This document shows positions 19,431-21,208 of a stretch of 21,208 nucleotides of DNA, in pieces. Source of the stretch: Chara braunii. Its lineage: Eukaryota > Streptophyta > Charophyceae > Charales > Characeae. A model generated the notes under the pieces. It saw only the letters and a list, made by a program, of their open reading frames with translations, did not search any database and was not told where the DNA came from. Position 1 is the first letter of the stretch. Every line of letters begins with the position of its first letter. The stretch is taken from the NCBI GenBank assembly GCA_003427395.1, contig BFEA01000292.1, forward strand, positions 739,774 to 760,981, read 5' to 3'. The translations under genes were made by a program, and so were the position numbers.

Positions 19431-19848
19431 GTGAACACTTTCTTATCTTAGGAGCAATATCTAATACTATATGCGGATTAGTAGGTACATCACATGCACT
19501 CATCTCCCATTTTGTCGATCCCTCAGATGTATTGTTTATTTACCTAGCTTTGGAACTGTGCGTTTTCTGAAGAGAAATACTGCAATTGTTTTGTATGAAG
19601 ACTGTTGGCCTGAGAATTGCGCCATTGCTTTAAAGCTGTTGGAATAAGCCTCACAGAAGGGAAGAAATTGCATCGCACAGGTTGCAGTTTATCTGTTATG
19701 GATAACAGTACTGATGACGAAACAGATAGACAACCAACAACATGAGCTCATATCTATGTAGTCTATCACTTGTTTTTGTGTGAAGTCTTAGTCGCTCTAT
19801 TGTTGTTTATATGGGTGTTTGTATGCAGTGCATGACCCTTCGTTCCAG
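19431..19848 (+). other. Probable 418-bp intron before the Ulp1 exon
   Basis: The donor GTGAAC at 19431 follows CATCAAG, and the acceptor CGTTCCAG ends at 19848. Joining G to AT makes an Asp codon and puts the upstream segment in frame with the Ulp1 exon. Another acceptor, TTTGTATGCAG, ends near 19838 but meets a TGA in the required frame. The interior is T-rich and has stops in all frames. The exact donor is uncertain. Confidence 0.4.
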
Positions 19849-20645
19849 ATTCCTTTAACAACAGTACGTCTTACTGTAGAAGAAAGGAGTATCTTGAAAT
19901 GATTACCGGCAGCACTGAAGAGAATGAAGAATACGGCATTGTCGATTACAAGGGGAGGTGGAAGGTGGAAAAGAAAGACGTCATGCTCGCCCCCAAAGAT
20001 GGGGAATGGTTAAATGATGAAGTCGTNAATTTGTACNTGNTAGCNGTTCAGATCACCAATGACTACATCAAGAAGGTGGATTCGACATGTGCAGAAGTGA
20101 CAAAAGATGAAAGTTCTTGTAGCATTCCATCTGTGCATATTCTAAATTCTTTTTTCTTTCCCAAATTGTCAAAAGCTTAGTCCGTTGAAATCGCATACTC
20201 CGAAGGGATGAGATGGGTGAAGGACATAAATCTTTTCAATTTTGATTTGGTAATTATCCCTCTCCATTTCGGAAATCATTGGGTCTTAGCTTATGTCAGT
20301 ATAGATTGCTCTGAGTGTAGATTCCGCCTCGTAGACTCTCTCCATTGTGTTGACTAAGGTCCAGCCCTCGAACTTTTGACAGGTTTTTTTAGAGCGGAGT
20401 TTCAGCGATAAAATCTTCGGAAAAAATATCATGTGGAGGAGCCTACATCCTAATTTGATACATCAGTAGATGGGATTCCTGCTCAAGAGGATTCTTCTAG
20501 TTGTGGTGTTTTTATGTTAGGTTCTGCATATTTGCTTGCAAAAGGTCACTTCCCTCCGTTCGGTTTCTGACAAGATAGTATTCCTGATATGAGACTTAGA
20601 ATAGCATTTGACATTTTGTCCATGGTTAGATTGGAAAGTCAATGA
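19849..20645 (+). pseudogene. Ulp1-like cysteine protease (peptidase C48) domain
   Basis: The exon encodes EWLNDEV near its start, the usual opening of Ulp1 domains, then HILNSFFFPKL, GMRWVKDINLF and DLVIIPLHFGNHWVLAY. The catalytic set of the family is visible: His in HW (20277-20279), Asp in VDSL (20334-20336), Gln in PAQEDSS (20484-20486) and Cys in SSCGVF (20502-20504). Known members remove SUMO or related modifiers, and Ulp1 genes are frequent passengers of plant DNA transposons. Stops at 20178, 20355, 20409, 20451 and 20568 break the frame although no frameshift is needed. Four undetermined bases (20027, 20037, 20040, 20045) fall in the first helix. The domain is complete in length but cannot be translated as written. 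Confidence 0.8.
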
Positions 20646-21208
20646 GAATTTCAGGTTCTAGGTTTGGAAAAATGAGGTTGACGTGTTTACTTAGTGTGAA
20701 CATTCCGGGTGAAAATGTGTATTGTAGGCAATTTTGAAAATATGTTGACAATGTGTAATGACATTTCCTAAACTTCTCATCGGTTTTTGATGAGGTTGGC
20801 GTGTTTTACTGAGTGACATGTTTACAAAGTGGATTGCCAATCCTTGAGTGACATGTTTGCGGCTTGTGTACGTGTGAACATTCGAGTTGAAAATTTGTGT
20901 TTAATTTCCTTCAACAGCTTTCATGTATAACCATTGTTTTCTCGTTGTTTGCTTATTTTTCCCTCAGTTCTTTGTGTCATTTTACAATTAAAATAAAAAG
21001 TGAACATGAAAACGATTTCACTTTTAACGAAAACACCGTTATAAGCAGTGTCGAGGTCCCACCAGCGAAAAGGATAGGATCAAGCTCCAGAATCTGGATG
21101 TGTTTTATGCAGAGATGCAGAAAAGCAGTTCAATCTCGATTTCCTGCACATCTCCATAACGACGTCTAGGTATTCGATACGATGTTATTCGCTAGTGGGA
21201 CCACGCCC
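20646..21208 (+). other. 3' flank of the large gene
   Basis: No clear gene is present. Two diverged copies of a segment occur: TGAGGTTG-CGTGTTT-AC starts at 20673 and 20791, and GTGTGAACATTC at 20694 and 20872. A possible polyadenylation signal, AATAAA, lies at 20992-20997, about 350 bp after the last stop. An open stretch at 21043-21166 (KRIGSSSRIW) behind a possible acceptor (TTATAAGCAG) could be another exon, but I cannot support it. Confidence 0.4.
20992..20997 (+). promoter_or_regulatory. Candidate polyadenylation signal
   Basis: A canonical AATAAA sits in an AT-rich stretch downstream of the Ulp1 exon on the same strand. Such hexamers are common by chance in AT-rich DNA, and there is no transcript evidence. 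Confidence 0.2.

Larger units (their letters stand above)
13088..20645 (+). pseudogene. Large decayed gene: ParB-like, methyltransferase-like, Ulp1 protease
   Basis: Coherent coding runs from ATG 13088 to the TGA at 20643-20645, roughly 2,400 codons. It is broken by stops at 13169, 14443, 14761, 14839, 15433, 20178, 20355, 20409, 20451 and 20568, and by single-base frame changes near 13300, 17314-17319 and 19062-19064. At every break the protein reading resumes sensibly in the same or the shifted frame. An intron at about 19431-19848 joins the last exon. Order of parts: Lys/Gly-rich leader, unknown N domain, acidic then basic region, ParB-like, methyltransferase-like, linker with tandem repeats, Ulp1. 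Eukaryotic transposons often carry Ulp1 genes, and phages often fuse ParB-like and methyltransferase domains. Both together would be unusual. Separate genes are an alternative, but the shared frame over 4 kb (13303-17319) argues against it. Confidence 0.65.

Noticed and set aside
13088-20645. Alternative genetic code (stop codons reassigned)
   Set aside because: All three stop codons occur in frame in the Ulp1 exon (TAG, TAA and TGA), single-base frame changes are present as well, and natural-looking stops end the segments. Decay or sequence error is simpler.
1-21208. LTR retrotransposon
   Set aside because: I found no reverse transcriptase motif (such as YxDD), no integrase HHCC and no long terminal direct repeats.

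Overview
The window looks like nuclear DNA from a repeat-rich eukaryote. It has GT-AG introns, long homopolymers, minisatellites, and two large decayed genes of transposable-element type. There is no bacterial operon structure. A DUF7869-type transposase lying near a Ulp1 (peptidase C48) gene, plus plant-style foldback and tRNA-derived elements, would fit a streptophyte alga or another green-lineage genome. That assignment is an inference and is weak.

Layout: 1-2,230 is gene-free and holds a 38-nt A tract, tRNA-derived fragments, short tandem repeats and a 205-bp foldback element with 72-bp arms. 2,230-3,855 is AT-rich with duplicated segments. 3,856-7,342 on the minus strand is a broken DUF7869 transposase gene: one reading frame of about 2.9 kb with four in-frame stops and one frameshift, plus a 3' exon behind a clean 122-bp intron. 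7,343-8,500 holds duplicated sequence without a gene. 8,500-9,242 is a 21-bp minisatellite with a 63-bp higher-order period. 9,243-10,120 holds a duplicated TATA-containing, promoter-like segment and a small GC-rich triplication. 10,125-10,796 is a second, related minisatellite in the opposite orientation. 10,971-11,388 may encode a small secreted Cys-rich protein, split by a frame change. 11,389-13,087 is non-coding and holds three repeat clusters, one of them a third copy of the minisatellite core.

13,088-20,645 on the plus strand is a very large decayed gene of roughly 2,400 codons. In order it encodes an acidic/basic N-terminal region, a ParB-like segment (SGQHNVAAARK), a segment resembling a beta-class DNA N6/N4 methyltransferase, a Gly/Ser-rich linker with three copies of a ~60-residue repeat, and a C-terminal Ulp1-like cysteine protease with all four catalytic residues visible. 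Ten in-frame stops and three single-base frame changes interrupt it.

The most interesting points are the apparent ParB-methyltransferase-Ulp1 architecture, and a 21-bp sequence shared exactly between the coding repeat of that gene and the non-coding minisatellite 8 kb away. Domain calls rest on motif reading only; no database search was possible.
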